Assembly (NCBI GenBank): GCA_947168515.1
Contig: CAMVMF010000032.1
Span: 1 to 37,550 of the forward strand
DNA length: 37,550 nt
Direction: 5' to 3'
From: an uncultured Bacteroidales bacterium
Lineage (GTDB): Bacteria > Bacteroidota > Bacteroidia > Bacteroidales > P3
Positions 27,391 through 36,052 of this stretch are shown here, piece by piece. Position 1 is the first letter of the stretch. Each line of letters starts with the position of its first letter. Position numbers and translations under genes: made by a program. The notes under the pieces were generated by a model that did not search any database, was not told the DNA's origin, and worked only from the letters and a program-made list of their open reading frames with translations.

Positions 27391-27822
27391 AAAAACGTTG
27401 CAGACCCCATTCATTGGCCGACAGCTTCCCATATTCCTCATCGCCTTACCAAGCTTCTGACTCATTTCAGAACTGAGAACCCAGCATTAGTTAATGGCTA
27501 GGTGTGGGAAATAAAAAAAACACTTATTTTTTTATGAGCCGCCATACCTTTCATCATGAACGCAATTAACACGAATTACCATGAATTATCCATTAATTAT
27601 AGTTAAAATGTTTTTTTTAGAAAATGAGCTCCGAGGATCTCACGTATAGTCACGTTTTTTTTATCCTCCTGATACGTGTGATACGCGGAAAGTTATGATT
27701 AAAAAAATAGTTGTATTGTCTAATCCTTTTTAGTTTTTACCTTATTGTTTTTTTTAGTGTCTGATTTTGACTGCATAGCGATTTTTTTTTATTCGTCGGG
27801 GTATAAATCAAAATAATTTTTG

Positions 27823-27830
27823 TAAATTTG
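27823..27830 (+). promoter_or_regulatory. -7 box for the PPDK-like gene
   Basis: TAAATTTG matches TAnnTTTG and is followed by gcaacc, a common start context in this window. No good TTG lies about 20 bases upstream. Confidence 0.5.
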
Positions 27831-27899
27831 CAACCATAATTGTTTGAGTTTTTTGTTTTTAGGTGATTGCAAGGATTCGAACTAATATTAAAACAGGTA

Positions 27900-27959
27900 A
27901 TGGACGGCATGATGAGCCTCCAAATACCTGTCGCTCAATTTAATAACAATGCATTATAA
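27900..27959 (+). CDS. Possible 19-residue leader ORF upstream of the PPDK-like gene
   Basis: ATG at 27900 opens MDGMMSLQIPVAQFNNNAL and stops with TAA at 27957-27959, six bases before the next ATG. Its first codons lie within the loop of the acaggta/tacctgt hairpin. It could couple translation to the downstream gene or be chance; no conservation can be tested here. Confidence 0.3.
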   Translation: MDGMMSLQIPVAQFNNNAL

Positions 27960-27965
27960 GATTCT

Positions 27966-30623
27966 ATGATGAAGATACTGATAAGGGCAAGCTACCCAAA
28001 CTATCAAATGATTCGGCGTTATGCGGAATGCGGTCCAGAGGTGTTCAACTGGAACGTTGACGACCTGAACAACGTGCTGGAAGGCAATAAGCCTGGCACT
28101 GTTATATACAGTTTCGACGGCGAGACTCAGCAGCATGAGTTCCCTCCTCGTTGGTATGACATGTTTATGCTCTTGAGAACGCGTGGCGAAGGAAAGGAAC
28201 TCTTCCTCCGCCTTCTCTTGGCCGAAAAAGAGGGAACTGCCACCCCAGAACAGTTGGCCCTTTTGGCCGAAAAGCGTAGGGCTTTCCGCAACAAAATCAT
28301 CGACTATGTCGAAGCCCACCCCCTGGAGGAAGACGATGAGGTGATTACCGCGCTGACAGAAAGAGATTTTTCGATAGAGGAAATCAGCTACAAGGGCAAG
28401 ATGCTGTTGGATTTGACCAAGAACTGCTACCCTGTGCCCGATTTCGTCATTCTCACGGCCGAATCCTTCCGACACCCCGAGCGTTTGGAAGAGAACCTGT
28501 CCAAGGCCATTGACAATTTAAAGGTCATGATAGGGCCCGACATCGAAGGCAATCCCAACCCGCTTGTCTTTGCCATCCGATGCGCCATGCCCCAGTATAT
28601 TCCGGGTCTGATGCCCACCCTGCTGAATATTGGTGTTACCCGTGAGGTGTTTGAGACACTCTGCAGGCATTATGGCTCCGACATGGCCAACCGAGTGTAT
28701 CTCTCCACACTCCACACCATCTCCGCAATGCTGGGCATAGAACGGAAGGACACGAGCTGCGGCGTGGCGCTTTCGCTTGAGAGACAGCAGGAACTCATTG
28801 ACCGCATGGAAAAAGAAATAGCAGCGTCACGAGAGGATGGTGAGCAGCTGCTCACCGATGCGTTCTACCAGGCACTCAAACTGATTGAGCATGTGCGCCA
28901 GTTCTATATCGACAACCAGGACATGATACTCACCTTCATGCAGGGCAAGCAGGCTTCGCCGTCGCTCATCTTGCAACGCATGGTTTGGACGATTGGCAAC
29001 AACGAGTCCTATCCCGGCGTGCTGTACAGTCGCAACAGCCGCACAGGCAAGGGCAGCCAGATAGAGAGCTACCGCAATATTTTCGGTGAAGAGATCATGA
29101 CAGGCGATGTCACCTCTGACGACGTCTCCTACACCAATCGCGACACCATCAAAAAAAACTATCCCGCGGTGTATCATTTCCATCCCCTGCTGGTAAAGTT
29201 GGAAGAGCGATATAAATCGCCCGTAACCATCGAGTTTGCCGTGGAAACCCGCCCTGGCCAGGTGAGCCTTTTCTCCGTCCTGCAGCTGAATATGTCCGAA
29301 ATGACGGGGCCGGCAGCCCTTATCTCGGCCATCGATCTGCTGCGAGAAAAACGTATCGACAAGCACCATGTGATGAATATCATCAAGCCGTACCACACAC
29401 GCCAGATTGTCTCTGCTGCTATCGACCCCCAGTCCATACAGAAGCTGCAGTTCTTCGGCAAAGGGCTGAGTGTGCTGCCCCGTACCGCCATTACCACGGT
29501 ACTCTGCTTCAGTCCCAGCAAGGCCCGCGAGATTTCTGCCAAGGGCGAGCAGGTGTGCCTCTGCCAGGAACGTTTTGTGCCGCAGGACACCATCGTCCTC
29601 AACGAGGTGCATGCCATCCTTTGCATGACACCTGCGGCCATCCATGTGGTCACCGCCTGTCGCGGTTACGGCATTCCAGCCTTCATGAATCTGCAGAACT
29701 ACGGCATCCGGTTTGAGCCTGACGGGTCATCCTACAAACTCGTCAACAACGAGGGCATGGAACTGCACGAGATGGACCACATCACCATCTCCAGTCGGCA
29801 GCAGACTATCTACAAGGGCGTGGCGGACTTCAAGCCGGCCCGGTTTACCAAGTTCCTCCGTGGCGAGCGAGTGGCACTCTCTGCCAACGAGGTGAGTTTC
29901 TTCAACGACTTGCGCAGTGCCTACGAAATCTATGAGGAGATAGTCACCAGCGAGCAGGCCTCTGTCATCGATGATGTCGACCAGCTGGCCCGCCTCATCC
30001 GTCTGGAGCTACAGGATAAACCCGAAGTGGCCATGGGCATAGTCAACAATTGGTATCAGGACAATTCTGACCAGTATGTACGGCAGGTTTTGGAGAGCAA
30101 GATGGGGTCTCATCAGGACCAGTCGCGGGTGTTTAACCTGCTCACCAACGACCGCAAGGTCCATTTCTTCAAAAAGGTTTCCCAGATATGCCTCCGACAG
30201 CAGCTTTCCGGGCTGAAGGCCGGCTCTTTCATGCTGGGGCGCTTTGTGTCAAAGCCCTTGTCGACCTATGTGTGGGACAACCTCGATGCGCCGGTAGTTG
30301 CCTTTCTGCTCAATGAGTATGTACTCTACGAAAAATACCTCCATGTGTTGGAGGAAGTGGGCGAAATCCGTCTGGCCCGTGCCCACAGCCGCATCGAGAC
30401 GGAGGGAATAGACAATATGTTCATCCATAATTTCGACATCTATAACTTTGTGCCTCTCCTTTATTCCCACCATGATTGGCATGCCATCGCCGAAGCGTTA
30501 GAACTCATCGAGCATCAGGACAACACCCATCTGCTGGTTGAAACACTCTCCAAGCCCATAGACCAAATATTCGACATGACAAAACCTTGGGTAATAGCCC
30601 AGGTAGAGTCTCATAAGCGATAG
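27966..30623 (+). CDS. PPDK-like ATP-grasp and phosphohistidine protein lacking the PEP/pyruvate barrel
   Basis: The 885-residue protein aligns by motif with pyruvate phosphate dikinase: SYKGKMLLDLTKNCYPVPDF at residues 141-160, FAIRCAMPQYIPGLMPTLLN at 202-221 (PPDK has SxRSGAxxSMPGMMDT), NNESYPGVLYSRNSRTG at 345-361, TIEFAVETRPG at 421-431, a helical linker, and a swivelling phosphohistidine domain about 497-580 with His560 in AAIHVVTACRG. About 300 further residues are mostly helical and show none of the PPDK C-terminal motifs for PEP/pyruvate binding. An extra 130-residue segment precedes the ATP-grasp part. It should autophosphorylate on His560, but the acceptor is unknown. The second ATG at 27969 could also be the start. 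Confidence 0.75.
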   Translation: MMKILIRASYPNYQMIRRYAECGPEVFNWNVDDLNNVLEGNKPGTVIYSFDGETQQHEFPPRWYDMFMLLRTRGEGKELFLRLLLAEKEGTATPEQLALLAEKRRAFRNKIIDYVEAHPLEEDDEVITALTERDFSIEEISYKGKMLLDLTKNCYPVPDFVILTAESFRHPERLEENLSKAIDNLKVMIGPDIEGNPNPLVFAIRCAMPQYIPGLMPTLLNIGVTREVFETLCRHYGSDMANRVYLSTLHTISAMLGIERKDTSCGVALSLERQQELIDRMEKEIAASREDGEQLLTDAFYQALKLIEHVRQFYIDNQDMILTFMQGKQASPSLILQRMVWTIGNNESYPGVLYSRNSRTGKGSQIESYRNIFGEEIMTGDVTSDDVSYTNRDTIKKNYPAVYHFHPLLVKLEERYKSPVTIEFAVETRPGQVSLFSVLQLNMSEMTGPAALISAIDLLREKRIDKHHVMNIIKPYHTRQIVSAAIDPQSIQKLQFFGKGLSVLPRTAITTVLCFSPSKAREISAKGEQVCLCQERFVPQDTIVLNEVHAILCMTPAAIHVVTACRGYGIPAFMNLQNYGIRFEPDGSSYKLVNNEGMELHEMDHITISSRQQTIYKGVADFKPARFTKFLRGERVALSANEVSFFNDLRSAYEIYEEIVTSEQASVIDDVDQLARLIRLELQDKPEVAMGIVNNWYQDNSDQYVRQVLESKMGSHQDQSRVFNLLTNDRKVHFFKKVSQICLRQQLSGLKAGSFMLGRFVSKPLSTYVWDNLDAPVVAFLLNEYVLYEKYLHVLEEVGEIRLARAHSRIETEGIDNMFIHNFDIYNFVPLLYSHHDWHAIAEALELIEHQDNTHLLVETLSKPIDQIFDMTKPWVIAQVESHKR

Positions 30624-30950
30624 TGATGCAAAATCGAGTATTTGTGATAAAGTAAAAGGTAAAAACTAAAAACTAAAAGGGCGGACGGAGGGAATTGCGA
30701 ATTGAGAATTGGGAATTGAGAATTGAGAGGGCGGGAGCCACTGGGAATTGAGAATTGAGAATTGAGAATTGAGAGGGCGGAGCCACGGGGAATTGAGAAT
30801 TGAGAGGGCGGGAGCCAAGATAACTAAAAAAGATTAAACTAATAAACTATTAAGCTCATCTAAACATTAAACTATAGAGCTAATAAGCCCTTAAACTAAT
30901 AGAACAAACGATTTATAGTACTTACCTCAAATAAACCTATCATTTTGGCT
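30624..30950. repeat. Intergenic repeat array with A-rich module and gaattgagaattgag units
   Basis: Positions about 30650-30682 repeat the module ggtaaaaactaaaaactaaa seen at 7243 and 8405. Positions 30690-30815 consist of ggaattgagaattgagaatt units interrupted three times by gagggcgggagcca or close variants. The remainder to 30950 is A/T-rich (taaactaata and taaactat units) and should contain the PAP2 promoter, but no clean TAnnTTTG box was found. Confidence 0.75.
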
Positions 30951-31715
30951 ATGATGTCTTTATTGCTTAGAACTTTGAGGGCAAGCATCAATAGAGTTGC
31001 TGCCCTGAGCTTGATGCTCCTCCTGTTGTTGGCAGGCCCTACCGGCCATGGTCAGCAAGTGGCTGCGCAGCCTGATGCTCTTCAACAGCTGGTCTGCAGT
31101 CAGCCGCCCGACTCGGCTGCCTCGTTGGACTACCGAGTGCTCAAAACGTTGCAGGAGGGGCGTTCCGAAGGCTGGAACCGCCATTGGGTGGCGATGAGCA
31201 ATTCTTTTGTTCTTGCCCCGTTGGCCCCTGTGGGCATTGCGTTGGGAGGCAGACTGGCAGAGGAAGACCCTCTGCTCCGTCGCCAACGCTATGCCGATGC
31301 TCTTGAATCTGGCGGGGCCTACCTCTTTTGCATGGGTGTGACCATGGGTATCAAGGCCCTTGTGGATAGGCCCAGGCCATGGGTGACCTATGCGGGCGAC
31401 CTGGTTTGCCTGCAAACTGTCCGCTCTTCCTCTTTTCCGTCGGGCCACACCTCTTCACTCTTTGTCACTGCCACTTCGCTCACGCTGCTCTACCCACGGT
31501 GGTATGTGGCAGTGCCGGCCTATCTTTGGGCTAGTTCGGTTGCCTTCAGCCGTCTATACGTAGGGGCCCATTACCCTACCGATGTGTTGGCAGGAGCAGC
31601 CATAGGCACAGGCTGTGCCTTTCTAGCCCATGCCGTGCGCCAGCGTATCTGCCGCCAGCATCCCGAGCTATACCCGCCCCAAGCCATCACCGTACCGCTT
31701 ACTTTCAGTTTCTGA
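30951..31715 (+). CDS. PAP2-family phosphatase
   Basis: All three PAP2 signature motifs are present in this 254-residue protein: KALVDRPRP (135-143), SFPSGH (161-166, with His166) and SRLYVGAHYPTD (200-211, with His207 the phosphate nucleophile). An N-terminal hydrophobic segment (about 15-30) is followed by a probably secreted or periplasmic stretch to residue 90, then hydrophobic helices. Family members dephosphorylate lipid phosphates such as undecaprenyl pyrophosphate or lipid A, or act as acid phosphatases. The open frame extends to a TTG at 30945, but the ATG pair at 30951/30954 is preferred. It converges on elbB. Confidence 0.92.
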   Translation: MMSLLLRTLRASINRVAALSLMLLLLLAGPTGHGQQVAAQPDALQQLVCSQPPDSAASLDYRVLKTLQEGRSEGWNRHWVAMSNSFVLAPLAPVGIALGGRLAEEDPLLRRQRYADALESGGAYLFCMGVTMGIKALVDRPRPWVTYAGDLVCLQTVRSSSFPSGHTSSLFVTATSLTLLYPRWYVAVPAYLWASSVAFSRLYVGAHYPTDVLAGAAIGTGCAFLAHAVRQRICRQHPELYPPQAITVPLTFSF

Positions 31716-31779
31716 TGTCGGCAGGGGCTATCATAATAATGCCCTTTATGGCTTCTTTAGCCTAGTAAGAGGCATGAGG

Positions 31780-32424
31780 TCAAAGGTCGGCTTCGAGGGC
31801 AGCAACCATGTTTTCGGCACCGAGAAAGATTTGACTTATGCGGGTACCCACCATGTAGGCAGGGGTGGTGTATACGTGGTGCTCACGGTCAGCGCAGTAG
31901 TCGGTGGGGCCGCAGATTTGGTGCTTGGCACCCAGTTTCACGGCAACATCGGCAGCTGCGCAGGGCTGACCCAAAGTGAGGGTGACACCATAGGGGCCCA
32001 GCACTTTGGCAAGCACCATGGGGGCTATACACATGGCCACGATGGGTTTGTGGGCATGGTAGGTGTCGAGGATGGCCTGTTCGACATCGGAACGGACCAC
32101 CATGCCTTGGCCGTCGAAGGCAAAGGTGGAGAGGTTGCGGGCGGCGCCCATGCCACCAGGCAGGGCTAACACGTCGTAGTCGGAAATGCGGAACTGTTCA
32201 AGGGGCAGAATGTTGCCACGGGCGATACGGGCGGATTCCACAAAGATGTTGCGTTGCCCCTCTTCTTTGCCGTCTACGTGGCTGACCACGCGGAAGGTGT
32301 CTTGGGGTGCAAAACATTGGTACTGCCAGTTGCGGCGGTCGAATGCCAGCATGAGGGAGAGGGTTTCTTGCAGCTCGCTACCGTCGCGATTGCCGCATCC
32401 TGAGAGAATTAAAGCTATTTTCAT
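31780..32424 (-). CDS. elbB: Isoprenoid biosynthesis glyoxalase ElbB (DJ-1/PfpI family)
   Basis: The 214-residue protein shows the ElbB pattern: ALILSGCGNRDGSELQE at the start, the SDYDVLALPGGMGAARNLS region (81-99), and the nucleophile elbow VAMCIAPM with Cys132. ElbB is a DJ-1 superfamily glyoxalase-like protein historically linked to isoprenoid synthesis. Its start codon overlaps the stop of the preceding 582-residue protein gene (ATGA at 32424-32421), so translation is probably coupled. Third gene of the operon starting at 35586. Confidence 0.92.
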   Translation of the reverse strand: MKIALILSGCGNRDGSELQETLSLMLAFDRRNWQYQCFAPQDTFRVVSHVDGKEEGQRNIFVESARIARGNILPLEQFRISDYDVLALPGGMGAARNLSTFAFDGQGMVVRSDVEQAILDTYHAHKPIVAMCIAPMVLAKVLGPYGVTLTLGQPCAAADVAVKLGAKHQICGPTDYCADREHHVYTTPAYMVGTRISQIFLGAENMVAALEADL

Positions 32425-34169
32425 AATCCAAGTAATATTTCTATTTGGTCGTTATCTTTTATGTTTTTGAGCTGTTTGTCGGTGTTTTCGGCATCCAGCT
32501 CCAGTTTGTCCATTACGGCCTGCTGTACGGTGATGAAGGCTTCGAGTTGTTGGATATAGAGTATTAGGTCGGAGATGTGGTTGATGCTGCGGATGGTCAT
32601 GTAGGTGTTCTCCAAGGTGTTGTAGGCCTTTCGTATGTTGCGGTATGACTGTGTCTTGGAACCAATCATCTCGCCCAGCCGTTTGCTATGCTCGGCTAGG
32701 CCTATGGAGTTGATGCAGGAAATCTCCATATCGCGGCAGTCCATCAGTTGGTCGATGAACTGGCTGCCGCCGGCGGCATCGATGAAGGTGGGGGTGAACA
32801 CAAACTGCTTGCGTATGTTTTGAAAGCCATTGTAGATGACCAAATGCGACATCCATCCTTTGCTGATGGTGTCTTTGTATTGGTCTATCTGTTGGCGCAG
32901 GGTGAGGATGGTGTCGTACTGGCGCTGCAGCAGTTCGAAACGCTCCATCTCAAGACCAAAACGGGCGGCGTCGTCGAGAGTCATGTAGTTGGGCGAGATG
33001 GAATTGATGCTGCTGATTTGCTTGTAGGATTTGGCAATATCGCTGTATCGCATGCCGCAGCGTTTTACAATGGTGTCGCCGTGGGCCTGGATTTGTGACA
33101 GGCGGAGGTGGTCCTGGATATAGCAGTTCTGCACCTGGGTGAATTCCTGCAAATTCAGGATGAAGCTCTGGGCATCGGCAAGGTTGTTGAAAGCAGGAAT
33201 CATGTCCACGGTGGCAACAACCTGCTGGTAGATTTTGGCCACGTCGTGCTGTTTTGAGTAGAGGCTGTTGATGCGTTTGCTGGTGGCGTTGATTTGCTCG
33301 CGCAGGTCGACCACCTCGAGGTAGCTGTTCTGCACTTCAATGATGGTTTCGAGCTTGTCGATGTAGTCGTAGTAGCTCTTGATGGATGCAAAACTAACAC
33401 TGGGGGTGGGCTGTCGGAAGGTGCGCTGATAGGAGCGCAGCACATCGGAGTGGCCGTTCTCGCAGCGGACTTTCAGTGTGTTGGAGAAGTTGTTGATTTT
33501 GGCGCTGTAGCAACTGTTGCTCAGCAGGTTGTTGATGAGGTTCTGCTGGAAGCGCGAAAATTCGTACAGGCTGGCCAAATAGGTGCTGTCGTTGCGTTTC
33601 ATGGAGAAGTCGTAGCGGTTGTAGACCGATAGGTAAGCATAATAAATGTCTTTGAGCTCCTTTTTGCGGTCTTTGTCGCTCACCCCAATGCCTTCGCAGG
33701 CGTTGATGATGGTTCGGTGCTGGCGGTCGATGGTGTCCTTGCACAGGTTGAGGGCATTCTGCTGCAGGTTGTCCTGCCGCACATGCTCCTGGTCTATATA
33801 GTTGTGGGCGCGTCCCAGAACGTATTGCGACAGGAGGTTGATTTTTTGTAAGTAGGTTTGGTAGTCTTCGATATAATGGGTGGCATCAATCCAAACGGTG
33901 TCGTTGCTGTGACGGTAGTCGTAGCGCATGACGTTTGCCATGGCCATGAGTTTGGCGTTGAGGGTCACGCAGGTGTCCGTCATGGCGCTGTTGTTGCCAT
34001 TGAGGCTGTCGAGATAGCGTTTCACGTGGATGGTGTCGTCCAAAAAAATGGGCCTGATGCCGAAGTTGGGGGCTAGCTCATGGGCGGAGATAGGAATAGT
34101 ATTTTGCGCGAAGGCAGTGCCTGCAGACAGGCCGATTGTAAGGATGAGTAGATGTTGTATTTTCTTCAT
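32421..34169 (-). CDS. Secreted helical-repeat protein of unknown function, 582 residues
   Basis: The ATG at 34169 gives a signal peptide (MKKIQHLLILTIGLSAGTAFAQ). A longer frame to 34247 starts in the upstream gene and is not credible. The mature part is nearly all helical and seems to be built from about seven degenerate units of 60-70 residues at roughly 70-145, 172-236, 241-300, 307-370, 375-437, 440-505 and 508-565. Each has a pattern near D-I-x-K-x-Y followed by about 20 residues, then L-x-x-F-x-x-V-Q and a charged LR-x-QI segment. No known family was recognised. It starts 10 bp after the amidophosphoribosyltransferase paralogue and overlaps elbB by 4 bp, an odd pairing for a secreted protein. 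Confidence 0.75.
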   Translation of the reverse strand: MKKIQHLLILTIGLSAGTAFAQNTIPISAHELAPNFGIRPIFLDDTIHVKRYLDSLNGNNSAMTDTCVTLNAKLMAMANVMRYDYRHSNDTVWIDATHYIEDYQTYLQKINLLSQYVLGRAHNYIDQEHVRQDNLQQNALNLCKDTIDRQHRTIINACEGIGVSDKDRKKELKDIYYAYLSVYNRYDFSMKRNDSTYLASLYEFSRFQQNLINNLLSNSCYSAKINNFSNTLKVRCENGHSDVLRSYQRTFRQPTPSVSFASIKSYYDYIDKLETIIEVQNSYLEVVDLREQINATSKRINSLYSKQHDVAKIYQQVVATVDMIPAFNNLADAQSFILNLQEFTQVQNCYIQDHLRLSQIQAHGDTIVKRCGMRYSDIAKSYKQISSINSISPNYMTLDDAARFGLEMERFELLQRQYDTILTLRQQIDQYKDTISKGWMSHLVIYNGFQNIRKQFVFTPTFIDAAGGSQFIDQLMDCRDMEISCINSIGLAEHSKRLGEMIGSKTQSYRNIRKAYNTLENTYMTIRSINHISDLILYIQQLEAFITVQQAVMDKLELDAENTDKQLKNIKDNDQIEILLGL

Positions 34170-34179
34170 TTTCTTCTTT

Positions 34180-35586
34180 TTATTCACCGTATGAGCTACC
34201 GTCGAAACAATGTGTGCAGATTTGTTCTTTGGGCAGTCCGATGGCATCGCAAATCGTGTTGAGGGTGTTGAATTTCAAAGTGTCTACGCCTATGGTACGG
34301 CGGATGGTTTCAACCATCTGGGCATACTGCGGCGTGGTGTCGTCCTGGTATGCTTCGAGGTTGCGTATCTGGCCCCCTTCCAGTTCTTCGATCACACGGC
34401 GGGTGATGAGTTCTTTGTCGGTTTTGGAGGCGGAGAAGTTAAGCCACTGGCAGCCGTGGACCAGCGGGGGACAGCTGATGCGCACATGGATGTGTTTCAC
34501 CCCGTTGGCATAGAGCATCTTCACCTGGTCGCGCAGCTGGGTGCCGCGGACGATGCTGTCGTCGCAGAAGACCACATCCTTGTTTTCGAGTACCTTACGT
34601 GAGGGGATGAGCTTCATCTTGGCCACGAGGCTCCGTGCCTCTTGGTTGGTAGGCATGAAACTGCGAGCCCATGTGGGGGTGTACTTCAGTATGCCGCGTT
34701 TGTAGGGGATGCCGCTGCCGGCAGCATAGCCCAGGGCCATGCCGACACCGGAGTCGGGTATGCCAGAGACATAGTCGGCCTCCACGTTGTCGTTCTTGCC
34801 CATGGCTTCGCCTAGGCGGAAACGTACCTCTTCCACATTGATGTTCTCATATTCCACGCAGGGATAGCCGTAGTAGATCCATAGAAAGGAACAGACTTGC
34901 ATCTTGTCATTCGGTGCCACAATTTGGTGGAAGCCCTCTTGGTTGATGAGCACCGCCTCGCCAGGCTTGAGGAAATATTGGGTTTGGAACCCGAGGTTGA
35001 CATAGCTGTGGCTTTCGCTGGCCACGGCGAAGTCGTTGTCGCGGCGGCCTATGGCCAGCGGGGTGCGCCCATAGCGGTCGCGGGCGGCAATGATGCCATG
35101 GTCGGTGAGGATCAGAAAAGAAACACTGCCACGCACATGTGCAAAGACATTGGCGATGCCGTCGGCAAAGTCTTTGCCCTGTGTCACCAGCAGGGCCACA
35201 AGTTCGGTGGGGTTGGTCATGCCCATGCTGAGCTCGGTGAACTGTTGGTTGCGGTCCATACACATTTTCTCCAACTCGGCCATATTGTTGATTCTGGATA
35301 CGGTACAAACGGCAAAACGACCCAGGTGGGAGTTGCATACGATGGGTTGCGGGTCGGAGTCGCTGATTACGCCAATGCCGCGGTCTCCCAACATCTCGTT
35401 GATGTCGTTGGCAAATTTGGTCTTGAACTGTGTGTTCTCGATGTTGTGGATGTTGCGATGGATTACCCCGTTGTCCATGGTGCTCAGTCCGGCGCGGCGG
35501 GTGCCTAGGTGAGAATGATAGTCAGTGCCGTAGAACAGGTCGGTGGCGCAAGGTTTGTTGGTGATGACTCCAAATAGTCCGCTCAT
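34180..35586 (-). CDS. Amidophosphoribosyltransferase paralogue without the catalytic N-terminal Cys
   Basis: The 468-residue protein has the two PurF domains. The N-terminal class II glutaminase-like domain begins MSGLFGV, where active PurF has MCGIxGI, so the Cys1 nucleophile is Ser here. The phosphoribosyltransferase domain carries the PRPP motif VVFCDDSIVRGTQ (338-350) and SGIPDSG (274-280). Cys243, Cys379, Cys457 and Cys460 are placed like the iron-sulfur ligands of Bacillus-type PurF. PurF makes phosphoribosylamine from PRPP and glutamine; without Cys1 this paralogue may use ammonia or have another role. Similar Cys-less paralogues are, as far as I recall, common in Bacteroidota. First gene of a three-gene operon. 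Confidence 0.85.
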   Translation of the reverse strand: MSGLFGVITNKPCATDLFYGTDYHSHLGTRRAGLSTMDNGVIHRNIHNIENTQFKTKFANDINEMLGDRGIGVISDSDPQPIVCNSHLGRFAVCTVSRINNMAELEKMCMDRNQQFTELSMGMTNPTELVALLVTQGKDFADGIANVFAHVRGSVSFLILTDHGIIAARDRYGRTPLAIGRRDNDFAVASESHSYVNLGFQTQYFLKPGEAVLINQEGFHQIVAPNDKMQVCSFLWIYYGYPCVEYENINVEEVRFRLGEAMGKNDNVEADYVSGIPDSGVGMALGYAAGSGIPYKRGILKYTPTWARSFMPTNQEARSLVAKMKLIPSRKVLENKDVVFCDDSIVRGTQLRDQVKMLYANGVKHIHVRISCPPLVHGCQWLNFSASKTDKELITRRVIEELEGGQIRNLEAYQDDTTPQYAQMVETIRRTIGVDTLKFNTLNTICDAIGLPKEQICTHCFDGSSYGE

Positions 35587-36052
35587 GATGATTGATATAT
35601 TTTATTAATAGTGATTTTTATATTATACTATTGCTGCACAGGTGGTTGCACAGCACGTTAGTTTCCAATGAGAAAAGACAAAGATACAAATTTTTTTTGA
35701 AGTGAAAGTAAAAAATCAAGGTAAATCCTTGACAAATATTGAGAATGCGTTTCCCGGAAACGCTAATGTCTTGGCATCCAATAGCCCTATGTCGGGCGGG
35801 TGTTGGCACCTATCAGATGCCATGTCTTCGCCAATTTATTTTTAGGGTAGAGCCTAAGCTGTGCGGTGTTTGCACCTATTGGATGCCATGTCTTCGCCAG
35901 GCAGAGCGGTTTGCGCGTTTTTTTTCACCCCACGAGGTTTTAGAAGGATGATTTTCATCCCACGATATTAATGAGGATAAATCTTCTTCGTACGAAGTCA
36001 TAGAGGATAGAGCTCCCTGCACCCTTGGGGAACACTCTGTTTTTTGATGTTG
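35587..36052. repeat. Palindrome-rich dispersed element and degenerate tandem repeats
   Basis: A perfect palindrome gcgtttcc-c-ggaaacgc lies at 35747-35763. A 33-bp sequence (tgttggcacctatcagatgc onward) at 35801-35833 recurs at 35867-35899 with 30 of 33 positions equal, and ggcatccaatag at 35773-35784 is the reverse complement of part of the second copy (35876-35887). From about 35925 to 36025 three units of roughly 33 bases follow, each of the type cccacgaggttttagaagga with growing divergence. The promoter box of the next minus-strand operon (35679-35686) also lies in this gap. Confidence 0.65.
35679..35686 (-). promoter_or_regulatory. -7 box for the amidophosphoribosyltransferase-paralogue operon
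   Basis: TATCTTTG on the minus strand matches TAnnTTTG exactly, 92 bases before the ATG at 35586. No TTG is found at the usual distance upstream. Confidence 0.45.

Larger units (their letters stand above)
27391..27965. other. A/T-rich intergenic region with leader of the PPDK-like gene
   Basis: After the peptidase gene there is no clear terminator. Around 27641-27678 a 7-bp inverted repeat (cacgtat / atacgtg) surrounds a run of T. The -7 box at 27823-27830 starts a leader of about 130 bases. The leader holds the hairpin acaggta/tacctgt (27894-27930) and a 19-codon open frame at 27900-27959. Confidence 0.55.

Noticed and set aside
27869..27885. Possible tRNA remnant (ggattcgaac resembles a T-arm complement)
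   Set aside because: The flanking bases cannot form the T-stem or an acceptor stem on either strand.
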